NCBI GenBank assembly: GCA_932521035.1
Contig: OW051493.1
Location: 744,001 to 808,000, forward strand
Source: Oscheius dolichura
Taxonomy: Eukaryota > Nematoda > Chromadorea > Rhabditida > Rhabditidae
Reading direction: 5' to 3'
Length of the DNA stretch: 64,000 nucleotides
This document shows, piece by piece, positions 21,550 to 31,382 of the stretch (position 1 is the stretch's first letter; each line of letters starts with the position of its first letter). Both the position numbers and the translations under genes were made by a program. The notes under the pieces were generated by a model, which saw only the letters and a list, made by a program, of their open reading frames with translations, searched no databases and had not been told where the DNA came from.

Positions 21550-22817
21550 CTACTTTGCCTGTTTGAGATTTTCCATTCCCCAGATGCAGTTGTTGTCCTC
21601 ATCATAGTGGCCAGTAATACATTTTGGATCCCTCTTCAACGGGAGTAGGCAGTCTTGAAGGGTAGCGTTTTGAACCAGCGGGTAGAAATGGCTGGCGGCT
21701 CTGCGTGAAATTCCCAGGAACTCTTTCCGACCGTGGAGCCAGTTGCAGACGTCGTGGAGCAGTGATTCTGGAAATTTGTTTCGTGATACTGAGAACAATC
21801 GTAATTATGAGCGAAGTTTATCAATTCCGGGTAAAGCATTATATTTTTTTCCTAATTTTCAAAAAAACAATAAATTCCAACCTTTAGCCGCTTCATAATC
21901 GGAGTTTGTGGGATCTCCAAGGATTCGGGAATTCTCCTCTGTCAAAATTTCGTGTCCAATCTTCGAAGCAGTATCTACTCGTCGCATTAGATCGGAAATA
22001 AAGTGAACAGATTGGAGGGGAACTTCGTTTTCCTGAAAAAAAAGAAAACTTGAACTCGATACCCAAAACTTTTATGTTTGGGAGTTGTTTCAAGTATTCC
22101 AAAAAATCAAACCGTTTAGTTCTTGCTCCGATAAAAGAGGGAAAACATTTTGCTCTTACAATAGAGCCGGACCTTGACAGTCCGCTCCCCTGCACCCGTA
22201 AAGTCTCGGCATGACATTTCTCTACTACTATAGCCCGTTTCCAACCCCAACAAGTGAAACTAAAGGATGAAGTGGAAGTTTTCCATCGCAGACGGGTGGC
22301 TCCATTGTTCTTTTTTTGAGTTCTGATTATATCCAATGAATGAAATGCCAAAAAAACGTACAATTGCCTACCCAAAATAAGCTCAGTCCTTCATAGTCCG
22401 ATCCCCGGCACCCGTAAAGTCTCGGCAAGACAAAGATATAAAGGCGTTCACCGTTTTGTAACATTTTTGAATAGAGATGGATCTCTTCCCTCCCCTCCCC
22501 TTTTTTTTCTCTTTTCCCTTGGCTCACCTCTGAAACCAATAGATGTTTCCACCTGAACCCGTCCATTTTATCGAAACACCCTGCATGAGCTCTAAAAATC
22601 TCGGTAGCTTGTGACGTATTGAACCTTCCTGGTGGTACAATCACGTTCAACACACATTCGCCAAGAAATCGGACCTAAATTGAGGTGTTCTATCAAAAAA
22701 ATAGAATTAATTGACCTGTGTTTCGAACGAGTCAGAAGCTGTGGAAGCAATGGGATAGCAATAGAAATGGATGGGGGAATACATCATGGTGAAGACTTCC
22801 TCAAAGAAGAGATAATC
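21550..22817 (-). CDS. Nematode protein of unknown function, 5' end incomplete
   Basis: Four phase-consistent exons in transcript order: 22817-22716, 22674-22528, 22032-21882, 21767-21550, giving at least 205 residues. The first visible exon contains EVFTMMYSPIHFYCYPIAS and the second FLGECVLNVIVPPGRF. The third is acidic and helical. The last has spaced cysteines (DVCNWLHGRKEF, DPKCITGHYDEDNNCIWG). Well-conserved aromatic and cysteine positions suggest an ordered, possibly secreted or lumenal domain, but no family comes to mind. The upstream end stops at an acceptor at 22818. A reverse family C repeat occupies the next 250 bases, so the 5' exon is either beyond it or lost. The intron 22033-22527 carries two family A arms. 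Confidence 0.5.
22166..22445. repeat. Family A arms with other MITE sequence between them
   Basis: A CTGCACCCGTAAAGTCTCGG arm at about 22190-22211 and a second arm in the same orientation at about 22409-22429 are separated by sequence that includes a TATAGCCCGTTTCCAACC family T end. This is a composite of at least two insertions inside an intron. Confidence 0.55.
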
Positions 22818-22844
22818 CTAAAAGATTAATTAATATCAACCGAC

Positions 22845-23105
22845 TAGAAGTGCCCAGTTTTGTTGTTTTTTTACCGTTTTGTGATGGCAGAGGCGAGTCT
22901 CTCCCGTCACATTGGTTTTGGTCGAAATACCCGGCTTTGACAAAAGGAAAGCTTGGCCATTCTGACCGCTGGCTGACCAAACCCGGCTGGCTATGGAAAA
23001 AGGGCTTAACTTTGGTAAAGTGCTGTCGATTCCTCACTGTGACACTTTGGCACTTTGAAAAAAATCAAGCCAGTAGACGGTGACAAGCGCGAATTCGAAT
23101 GACAC
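22845..23105 (-). repeat. Family C repeat, reverse orientation
   Basis: It opens with GACTAGAAGTGCCCAGTTTT and contains GGCTTAACTTTGGTAAAGTG and GACCAAACCCGGCTGGCTAT, complements of the family C words. Confidence 0.65.
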
Positions 23106-23480
23106 AGATTTCATGGCCAAATTCGAAAAAAAGAGCGTCAACTTTGAGGCTCTCTTCCTCCCTTCTCCCTCATCCTCCAAATTTTTAAAATAGCATGCCA
23201 TAATGAGGGGAAAATTTTTGATTTTTTGAGCCTACTCTCGGCGCCCTCACTCAAAAAAAGGTTATGGGGTTACATAAGGCACTTTTTTTTATAAAAAGGG
23301 GAATGTCTCGTCTTTTCTTAGCGAATTGTGAACATTTCTCATTCTTATAAGAGGAGGCTGAAACTTTTTCAATTTGTTCATGCTTTTTTGCATTTTTCAG
23401 TTGTTCTTCAGTTTTTGATGAGATTTCTTGTCTGTTTCGTGGAATCGGCATATTGGCGCATGATCTACTTTGGTATTTTA

Positions 23481-24510
23481 TTAAAAAAGTGAAAGTCTAA
23501 TTTTAGAAATTTTAACGGCAAAGTCCTTATCCTCTACTATACGAGTACCACTTCCAAGGATGTCTATATTTTTCTGGAATTCTGCCGTTGTTTACCAAGG
23601 ACATTTGCCAAAAATTCAATAAAAATATATTCTTATGATTTTTTAGGAAAATATAATGATTCACCAGTTTCTTATAAAGGAATGGGTATTTTTCTGGTCA
23701 ATTGGCGGAATAACGTGAAAAGGAAATTACAGTGACAAACTTGTTAGCCCCCTTCTCTTCCCTTGTTTTCAAATTTTATATTTTCAAATTTTAGTCGAAA
23801 CTATCCATGTAGTGGCAAGTTAGCGATGTTCCTTTATTATTTTCTATTAATACTCTCTTCTAAACATAAAAACTCTAGCTCTTCTTCTCGAAATCCATCA
23901 ACGTCTCAATTTTTTAAATTCCGACGCCTTGTATCCAGAAAGCCCGTCAAAAATCCAAAAACCGTATTCTTATAGTCCATTTCTAATACGGTTATTCTAC
24001 GAATTCAATTTTCCTACGGGATCAGGTTTGAAAACTTCCTGGTCTCGCATCGAAGAGGTTTTTCCGTGGAATATCCGTTGGAAATGAGCTATACTACCAT
24101 TTTTAAAGAAAAATTAAATGTTTTATCGGGTTGCTATAAAGAGATCTACACAACCTTTCAAGTGTTGAAGTAAAGTTTTTGTTTTTTTTTCCTCAATTTT
24201 TCGATGAATTCGTCCTCTTCCTTACCTTGCTAACAATCCGTATATAATAGACCGGGTGGTGTACTTCCATACTGTCCGGCACTTCACTCGGCAGGTACCA
24301 GCGCTTCTTTATCCCCCAACATCTGGAAATTTCCAATTTTTATCAAAAAAATCAAATGCCCGGGCGTACTTTGTTTTCGATAATTCTCCGCTGTGATTTG
24401 AGGGGGTCAAAATAGTCCTGTTTTGGAGGTACGCCTTCAATTGGGCGGGTTTGTCTAGGGCGGAACAGTTGATGGAAAGGATCAGTGGAGCCGGGTAGAA
24501 GAGATGAAGA
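23481..24510 (-). CDS. Three-exon gene fragment, unknown product
   Basis: Phase-compatible exons in transcript order: 24510-24370, 24322-24226, 23573-23481 (stop). The reading contains NCSALDKPAQLKAYL, KCWGIKKRWYLPSEVP and HHPVYYIRIVSK, with potential N-glycosylation sites NCS, NRT and NHS, so it may be lumenal or extracellular. A longer ATG-led frame at 24543-24352 overlaps the first exon but does not splice in phase to the second, so I prefer the shifted frame. No start codon is identified. The intron between exons 2 and 3 contains a TA-flanked family T MITE at 23975-24089. Low certainty on the last exon. Confidence 0.35.
23975..24089. repeat. TA-flanked MITE, family T
   Basis: It starts GTCCATTTCTAATACGG, ends ATATCCGTTGGAAATGAGC, and is bounded by TA. 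It contains the family words CTACGGGATCAGG and GAAGAGGTTTTTCCGTGGAA. Confidence 0.65.
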
Positions 24511-25084
24511 CTGAAAATTGGAAATCAGAGATCGGATAGCCATTGTTTGGCAGTATTAGTCAACTAGAAATAGGTTAATCGAAACTTTTTTGAAAATTTT
24601 GTTTCGGCGTCAGTACAAAGAATTTCAATATTTCAATATATAGGCACTCATACGCGATTGGCATCGACCAGCACATTTCAAAAAAGAACCTAGAGGTCAT
24701 TTCAAAAGCCTAACAACGCTGAGAATACTGTAGTTTCCTGTTCCAAAAGTTAGTGAAGTATAATTATTGTGATGTCCAAGAGAATTCTCTCAACATGTGT
24801 GCCTTTCTTCGCTGACTACGGTAGAATAACCAGGTGACCGATAAGAAACGGACAAGCAGAACATACACAGAAATAAAGCCTGCTTGGAACTCAAATTACT
24901 CAAAGACCACATCGGTAATTCGCTAAATAAACGATACACTGTGAATTGATATGAGAACTTCCTTTTGGACATTCTAGGAAAAAAAGAACGAAGAAAGGAT
25001 AAAATCAGTTTCACACCAAGTTCAAAAGTTGTCAGTTGTTTGTTTTCGTTGCTAAAGATGTAAGTACGTTCAACTCTAATAATA

Positions 25085-25200
25085 CGGTCCTCGACAGTCT
25101 GATCCCCTGCACCCGTAAGGTCTCGGCAAGACAAAGGCGTCACAGTTTTGAATAAAGATGATCCTCCTGCCGAGACTTTACGGGTGCAGGGGATCGGCAA
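25085..25200. repeat. Family A MITE
   Basis: Inverted arms of GCACCCGTAAGGTCTCGGCA type flank a core with AAAGGCGTCACAGTTTTGAA. It lies downstream of the small membrane-protein gene. Confidence 0.7.
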
Positions 25201-25339
25201 CTCAATGTTTGCCTGCTTTGGATGAAAATATTCAATTTTTCCCTCCAATTCTACGGCCAATTTACTTTTGCGAATCGATAAGAGAAGAAACCGGCCACTT
25301 CAAACTAAACAGGGGTTAGAGATAACAGAACCGAAATTG

Positions 25340-25467
25340 TCTAGCAAAAAAAAAGAAAAAAAAACGAACCTCCATGATACGTAGCCGATGAAGGCAAAGA
25401 AGACAAGAACGAGAAGAATTAGAGGAAGCACCCCGAGGACGACCTTGGCACTCTTGCCGGCAGCCAT
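25340..25467 (-). CDS. Very small single-pass membrane protein
   Basis: The first exon starts at an ATG (25467-25465) and encodes MAAGKSAKVVLGVLPLILL, then VLVFFAFIGYVSW. This is a basic stub followed by about 23 hydrophobic residues. It ends at an AG|GTTCGT donor at about 25368. A TTTGCTAG acceptor about 30 nt further gives a short second exon (QFRFCYL, then stop near 25318). The ATG is preceded by a GC-rich tract (25480-25640) resembling a promoter. It may be a small subunit of an ER or mitochondrial membrane complex, or only the first exon of a longer gene. Confidence 0.35.
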
Positions 25468-26019
25468 CGTTCGTTCGTTTTTCTTTTTTAGCCGATGTTT
25501 ACCCGCGGGGGGCAGACGAACGAGTTTTCTCCTTACGCGGGGCGGAATGGGAAAAGGAAGGGAGACGACGACGACGGCCGCACGGGACCAAGACGAGTGT
25601 TTGTGCCGGGTGTTGACGTCGAGGAGCGCGGTGGAATGGAGATTGTAGCAATACACAAAAACAGTCACACACACACACACGATGCAGTCATGTTGTGTGG
25701 TATCGTTGACGGTTTCTGGAGGAAAAAAGGGGAAGAGAAACGGCCAAAATAGACAGATCTTACAATGGAAACGCTCAAAAACGGTAGAAGAATTTCATTC
25801 TGAAGAGATTTTTGTAAATTTTTGATGTTTTGAGACTGTTCCTTATATTTTGAACAATTAGGGAATAAAGTAATGCATTTTTGTCAAAAAAATCCCTCAT
25901 TTTCCCTGTGAAAATGTTTCGGTTACTGGATAATAACTGTTACATTACTCTAGTTCAAATGAACAAGTTTCAATGAGCGTCCAATGGATAAAACATGGAA
26001 ATTTGACCCCCGTTTTTTG

Positions 26020-26196
26020 GGCGCAGCGCGTTACGTAAAATATTCTCTGTCAAAGTTGGTGGGGTTACAGATTCTATTGTCGGGGTGGTTGAGAAGTGAC
26101 TGGGTTCATTAGAATCGTCTTTTCGTGCTCTTCAACTAGGTCTTTGAATTTTTGAAATCGACCGGGAAATAACCGAGATACGAACACAAACGCTGG
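26020..26196 (-). repeat. Family B repeat, single arm
   Basis: It contains GCGCGTTACGTAAAATATTC, GACTGGGTTCATTAGAATCG and a degenerate GATACGAACACAAACGC end. Confidence 0.65.
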
Positions 26197-26299
26197 AATT
26201 AGGCGTTTTGCCTAGCACGAAAAATGTTTCAAACATTGAAAATTCATTGAAAATGTTTGCTACAACCTCCTTTCAGCATGCAGCACCGTGTGTAGTCAA

Positions 26300-26520
26300 T
26301 ACAGTGCGTCAAGAAAGTATAAGTCCACCCCGTTTTTCACCAGATTGCGGGCACTCTGTTAACTTCAAAGTTTAATATTGTTATTATCTGAAAGAGCAGC
26401 CGCAATAACCCCTAATAATGGCTCAATTACTCAAAAATACGATAGTTCCGGCTGTTGGCCCGCGGAACACTGAAAACCGCTGTCAAGAAAGTATAAGTCC
26501 ACGCGCGGAATATCGCGATT
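26300..26520. repeat. Direct repeat of a TCAAGAAAGTATAAGTCCA terminus
   Basis: GTCAAGAAAGTATAAGTCCA occurs at 26308-26327 and again at 26483-26502, both followed by C and in the same orientation, about 175 bp apart. They look like transposon ends from a Tc1-like element, but no full element is delimited. Confidence 0.45.
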
Positions 26521-26749
26521 TCCATTGGATATTTTGGATTCTTCCAATTTCTTTTGTTCGTATGGGTGGGCTGGCTTGTTCTTTACCAATATTGATAAGA
26601 AAAATGGCACATCCAGAAGAAAAATATGTTGCTTGACCCGAATTACGCCGCACCGCCTCCTCACACCATAGTCCATCAAAACGATATTTTCAGCTCTTGA
26701 AAATGGTTTTAAACGATTTATCAGCATCGATTTACATAGGCAAAATCTC

Positions 26750-28069
26750 TGTTCGGGTCTTTATAATATCGGGGCAGGGCAAACCCTCGGTATTACAGTA
26801 GAAACGATCACCATTGTCCTAGTTAGGGTGTGCAATTGCGTAAGCATATTTTGGAATTCACATTATCGAACTTTAGAATTCACGCCTCCAATGAAATTTT
26901 TTTCTCTTCTTTTGCAAATTTAGAGCATCCGACTAGCTACATTTATAAAAAAAAGAAAAATTAAAAAAGTCAAAAAAATTCTAAAAGTGCAGTTCGAGAG
27001 AGCAAAAATTATCGGTTCGAATGAGCCTACTCTCAAAACAGGAGCTCAAAATTTGTTGAGGAAACATATTCCATTTTTTTTATAGCCAAGTGACTAGGAA
27101 GCCGCGCGCCGGTCGGTGTGTAAAACCTAGAAGTGCCCAGTTTTTTTGTGAGGGGCGCCTCAAGTTTCACCTCATGCATGTTAGTTTTTTTCTATTTTCC
27201 AGCTTGCAATACATCATTTTTCAGCAAATATCTGGAAACAGGGTACATGCAAATGAAAATAAAAGCAGAAATAAAAAACCTCGATTATTTTCCGTTTGTT
27301 TCCCATTTGCTTTCTTGTTTTTCACATTAGTAAGCTTGTAACACATCGTTTTACAGTAAATATCTGGAAAATGCGTAAAATCACATAAAAGACAAGAGAA
27401 AAACAGTAACAACTCTTCCCGAACCTTTATTCACACGTATCGAAGTTCGTCTCAATGGTGGCCGAGTTCGACTCCGTTCACTTAGATCCGCGAAACTAAC
27501 TGACAGGTCGAGTTTTTATTATTTCCAGGCATAATTGCAATTAACGGCTTTCCGTATTACAACGTTCCATGGAACTAATGTCGCACCTTGTCCTGTTTCT
27601 CAATTCTATCCATTTGTTCCTTATTGTACATACAGGAAGATTGCTATGATACCCTAAGCTCGCTTTTGTTTCTGCTATCCTGCATCTCATGCTTTGTAAC
27701 CTATCCTATCTTCTTCCTCACATTTTTCTGACCTAAAAACATTAAAAAAATAAAAAAATACAAGATTTTCTAGATTTGGTGAGTGGTAAGCTCACCTGGT
27801 GAGGACCAGTAATCGCCGTTGGGGTTACTTTACCCCCGCCGGGCCAAAGAGGGGGTAAAGTCCCCGTACCAATCCAGGATATCGAAAGAAACGGGGCTTC
27901 TTCCCTGTAGGACCCCAGTCTTTTGTTGTATCTCTCCCAATTTCGGAGAACGGTTCCTCAGGCCGTCGAAGTCGAATTCATAGTCGACGCTCTAGTAATA
28001 TTCTCTCTCTGGCGTGTATTTTGATTGGTTATACATCGAAGCCGTAAGTATCATTATTGATTGAGAGAT
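26750..28069. other. Unassigned, probably mobile-element debris
   Basis: Contains a fragment of family C near 27125-27175. A tract at 27540-27730 reads like the 3' end of a hydrophobic frame. At 27800-27880 CTTTACCCCC and GGGGGTAAAG flank a GC-rich loop. None of these could be tied to a named family or an intact gene. Confidence 0.35.
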
Positions 28070-28077
28070 ATCCCTAT

Positions 28078-28907
28078 CAGGGTTGGGCGGGATGGGGGGT
28101 TTTGGACCCGGGACGGGACGCGGCTTCTGCAAAAAATGACCGGCCCGGGACGAAAAAGCGGATCCCGAACAGCAGCCAGGAATCGGGATTTTTCCCGGTC
28201 AAAATCCCGGTTTTTCGGACCGATTTCGGGATGAAATCGGGACGCGATATTAGTATTGCTCGGGGGCTCGCCAGTTCGATTTATGCGGCATTTTTAGTCA
28301 TTTCTGTTCCGTTTTGAGCCTTCTGTGACTTTTCGTCACATTTCCAACTCTTTTTTTTCATCGAAGAGAGTTTCAGGTTTATTTGTATGGTTAGCAAGTA
28401 GGAATAAATATCCGTCAAAGTCAAGATAGGAATTTTGTCGATGCCTCGGTCAATAAACCAAATAACAGACTTTCATAGCAATTGAAACTGGATTCTTGGC
28501 ATTTGAAACGCAAATGATGCCACGAATTTTACCGCGTGGCTCCAATCTTGCACAGTGGCCACTAACCCACTTGGGTTTATCATGTCCCACCCTTATTCAG
28601 AAAATCGGCCAGAAATAGGGCAAGGAATGGTAGAGGTGGGAAACTGATTAACGTTCAAATATACAGAATTTTTTCGTTTTTTAAAAATTTGTTCTACCAA
28701 ATCGTGGTCAAATTTTGGCGAAAATCCTCAAAAAATGACCTTCCAGAGAGAAGGCGTCGTCCCGGTTTTCTGGCGGGATTTTCTCCCGCTCATCCCGCCT
28801 GAAAACCGGGACGAGACGAGGCGGCCTATCCCGAAAGCCGACCCGAGATCGGGAGTCATCCGTTTCACACCGAGACGGCCCGGTTTCGGGAATCCCGCCC
28901 AACTCTG
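28078..28907. mobile_element. Nonautonomous hAT-like element, 830 bp
   Basis: The termini are CAGGGTTGGGCGGGAT at the left and ATCCCGCCCAACTCTG at the right, near-perfect inverted repeats beginning CAGGG, as in hAT transposons. An exact 8-bp target duplication, ATCCCTAT, lies at 28070-28077 and 28908-28915. Subterminal regions are rich in CCCGG/GGGAC words on both sides. No transposase frame is present. Confidence 0.85.
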
Positions 28908-29075
28908 ATCCCTATCTTATTCTCCGAACTTGTCAGATTTTATTCGGTAGTACGGCTCTCTTCACCCGGATTATCGAAAAAAAAAACGGTCGTCTTTATA
29001 GAACCGACATCTCCCCGTTGGTTCTGTTCCCCTCATTGACTTATTCTTCATTAGAGATAAAACATATGTGGTATA

Positions 29076-29684
29076 GTCTGTCAAGAAAAAAGACGACAAT
29101 CAAGGTCTAACGGTTTAGCAGCTGGCCGAACTTACTGGCCTTTTCTTCTTCTTGGCAAAACTTATCTGTGAGTGCGCCCCACCACTCGAATTTGTTCTCG
29201 GCGAATTAGACCTTGAATGCCGTCTTTTTTCTTAAAGGAACAGTCTCGCGTGGTTTTGCGCGCGTCCTCTTATGTTACGGTATCGGCACGCGCGCTGTTT
29301 GAATTCGGCGTTTTGATCGAGTTTTTTTTACATTATTTTCATTTTTCGTTTGAAAAATATCATTGCAACACTTCAAAATCATCGTATAAGTGCTTGGAAA
29401 TGACCAACATAAAGAAATAATAACAGAAGAATTGTGAAACGAACAGAATCATTCCAATTCGTAATTAATACAAATTCTTCGGTGACAGCCAGCCTCCTGG
29501 CTTTAGAACTATAATTTTAGCTTCTGCTACATGTTATTTGTCGAATAATATAGAAAACCCTGCGAAAATAAGCTGAAATGACATAAAAATGGCAAAAAGG
29601 GGTATGCGAATCTAAATATTCAAACTGCGCGCGCGATCCCCGGACCACGCTGGACCAAGTGCGAGACTGTTCCTTTAAGACTAT
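29076..29684. repeat. Family S MITE interrupted by another element
   Basis: The left arm GTCTGTCAAGAAAAAAGACG follows TA at 29074-29075 and proceeds to the second arm (GACCTTGAATGCCGTCTTTT), where a TTAA element is inserted. The tail resumes as GACTATAG at 29679. Confidence 0.7.
29236..29674. mobile_element. TTAA-flanked element (piggyBac-type target), 439 bp
   Basis: The ends are AGGAACAGTCTCGC and GCGAGACTGTTCCT, exact inverted repeats, with TTAA on both sides (29232-29235 and 29675-29678). It sits inside a family S MITE. A lone left end, TTAAAGGAACAGTC, recurs near 34252. No transposase is encoded. Confidence 0.85.
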
Positions 29685-30164
29685 AGGACAGATTTTCCTC
29701 TGAAATACAGCTATCTATAGACTATGGAGGACAAGCTGTGTGCATGAATCTCCGTTGTGAAATAGCAAACACGGAGTCCTGGAAAGACAATGAAACGCCG
29801 AGGAGGTATTGGAATCCCAGGTATGTCTACGAAAAGATGCTCAAACAATCTGTAATCCTTCAGTTTTTCAAAAAATTACACGATCCTCTTGTTTCAATTA
29901 ATCAATTGCTTCAATTTTATCGGGGCACGTGATTCGTTTTGTGTCAATAGACGGGGTATCGGGAGTGGAAAGGGAAAGGTCTGATAAAGGGGCATCAGTA
30001 CCTAGACAAAAATTATTTTCAAGTAAATGGCTTCGACTTCTTGTTATCGCTTCCCGTCAGACACACTCCGCTCAGAAATGATTGATTATTTGTCTTTATT
30101 TTTCCGTCGTCTTCTCACTATGAAAAGAGAATTGTTACGGGGAAAGGTGATCAAAAATGGAATA

Positions 30165-30537
30165 AAATTGAGGAAAAAAGTCCCTGTCGTCTCCTGTACA
30201 ACTCTCTTCTCATCAGATTGGCGATACTCTCAGAATTTTATAGGTCTTCATCGGTCTTATCTGTTTTCCCTATCAGCTCCATGTGTACGGGAGGCAGGCT
30301 CCCTCCTCCTTTTTTGCATCCTATTTAAAGATTGATTAATTGAAAGTATAGTCTGTAAGAAAGGGAAACTTCTCATATTTGACAATACTTTTCAAGGGGC
30401 TTCTATGGAAGCACATATTGTATTTCAGTAAGGAAGCAGATATGATTATAATTTCCAATTTCTCATCGTTAATTTCTCTCTAAAAACTTTGTTCCTCAGG
30501 TACCCTGACATTTTCAGTCGATTGAAGTTACCTCCGA
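30165..30537 (+). repeat. Upstream copy of a tandem duplication
   Basis: It is nearly identical to 31005-31382. Shared words include GAATTTTATAGGTCTTCATC, TCAGCTCCATGTGTACGG and GAAGCAGATATGATTATAAT. Each copy leads directly into a kinase first exon, so the duplicated unit of about 840 bp includes the promoter region and 5' exons. A candidate exon at about 29700-29827 precedes it (Cys/Arg-rich, ends at CCCAG|GTATGT) but was not linked to any gene. Confidence 0.8.
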
Positions 30538-30990
30538 ATGGGAAACTTACTTTCCTCCGTGAAACACACTTCGGATGGTAGAACTTTCTTCCCTTTTATA
30601 TGCTACCATGTTTCTAGGCGTGCCGTACCATACTTCGAAGGATTTTAGACTTGAAGAACAGGTGGGTAGTGGAGGATACGGTACAGTTTTGAAGATGTCC
30701 GAATTAAACAGATTCGCTCTAAAGAAACGGCAAGTTGGTTTCCCTTTCCGAGACCAATTCTATTCAGAATTGTGGCCGTGAAATTATTCAAAGTATTGGA
30801 TATATATTCTCACAGGGAAATCCAAATATTGAAAACGGTACGGTATTTTCATTGTCTTCCCATCGTACCTTTTCCAATTTTCAGCACACTCATGAGCATA
30901 TTGTTCAATTATTTGGTGTTATTTGGGATGGGGAGATGTACAAGACAAAAGCAATATTGTAAAGCCACAATATCAGGGATACGTGATGGA
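30538..30990 (+). pseudogene. Truncated kinase pseudogene, 5' copy of the kinase-kelch gene
   Basis: Exons 30538-30577, 30618-30729, 30768-30837 and 30885 onward mirror exons 1-4 of the gene at 31383. They encode MGNLLSSVKHTSDG, a glycine loop VGSGGYGTV, the lysine motif VAVK and REIQILK. The second intron would use a rare GC donor (CG|GCAAGT). In the fourth exon a 1-nt frame change leads to TAA at 30960-30962. Further downstream another frame still reads GYVMEYMELG. The copy then stops at the duplication border near 31000, before the catalytic loop. It is therefore a decayed relic of a tandem duplication, although the start and early exons remain intact and could yield a short peptide. Confidence 0.75.
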
Positions 30991-31004
30991 ATATATGGAA
31001 CTCG

Positions 31005-31382
31005 GAATAAAATTGAGGAAAAACGTCCTTGTCGTCCCTTCTTCAACTTTCTTTTCACCAGATAGATACTCTCAGAATTTTATAGGTCTTCATCGGTCTT
31101 ATCTGTTTTCCCTATCAGCTCCATGTGTACGGAAAGAGGCAGGCTCCCTCCTCCTTTTTTGCATCCTATTTAAAGGTTGATTAATTGAAAGTATAGTCTG
31201 TAAGAAAGGGAAACTTCTCATATTTGACAATACTTTCAAAGGGGCTTCTATGGAAGCACATATTGTATTTCAGTAAGGAAGCAGATATGATTATAATTGC
31301 CAATTTCTCATCCTCAATTTCTCTTCGAATGCTTTCTTTATCCCGATCATTTTCAGTCGATTGAAGCTACCATCTCCTCCAA
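31005..31382 (+). promoter_or_regulatory. Duplicated 5' flanking region of the kinase-kelch gene
   Basis: It is the second copy of the duplicated upstream segment. It probably carries the promoter and a splice-leader acceptor (CATTTTCAG at about 31357, 25 nt before the ATG). Strong conservation with 30165-30537 reflects recent duplication and does not by itself prove function. Confidence 0.45.

Noticed and set aside
24352..24543. ATG-led 63-codon frame starting MAIRSLISNF
   Set aside because: It reaches the donor in phase 0, but the next exon is open only for phase 2. The shifted frame from the acceptor at 24511 joins cleanly.
24790..25260. 156-codon minus-strand frame
   Set aside because: It reads through a family A MITE and begins at a weak initiation context, with mixed composition and no domain.
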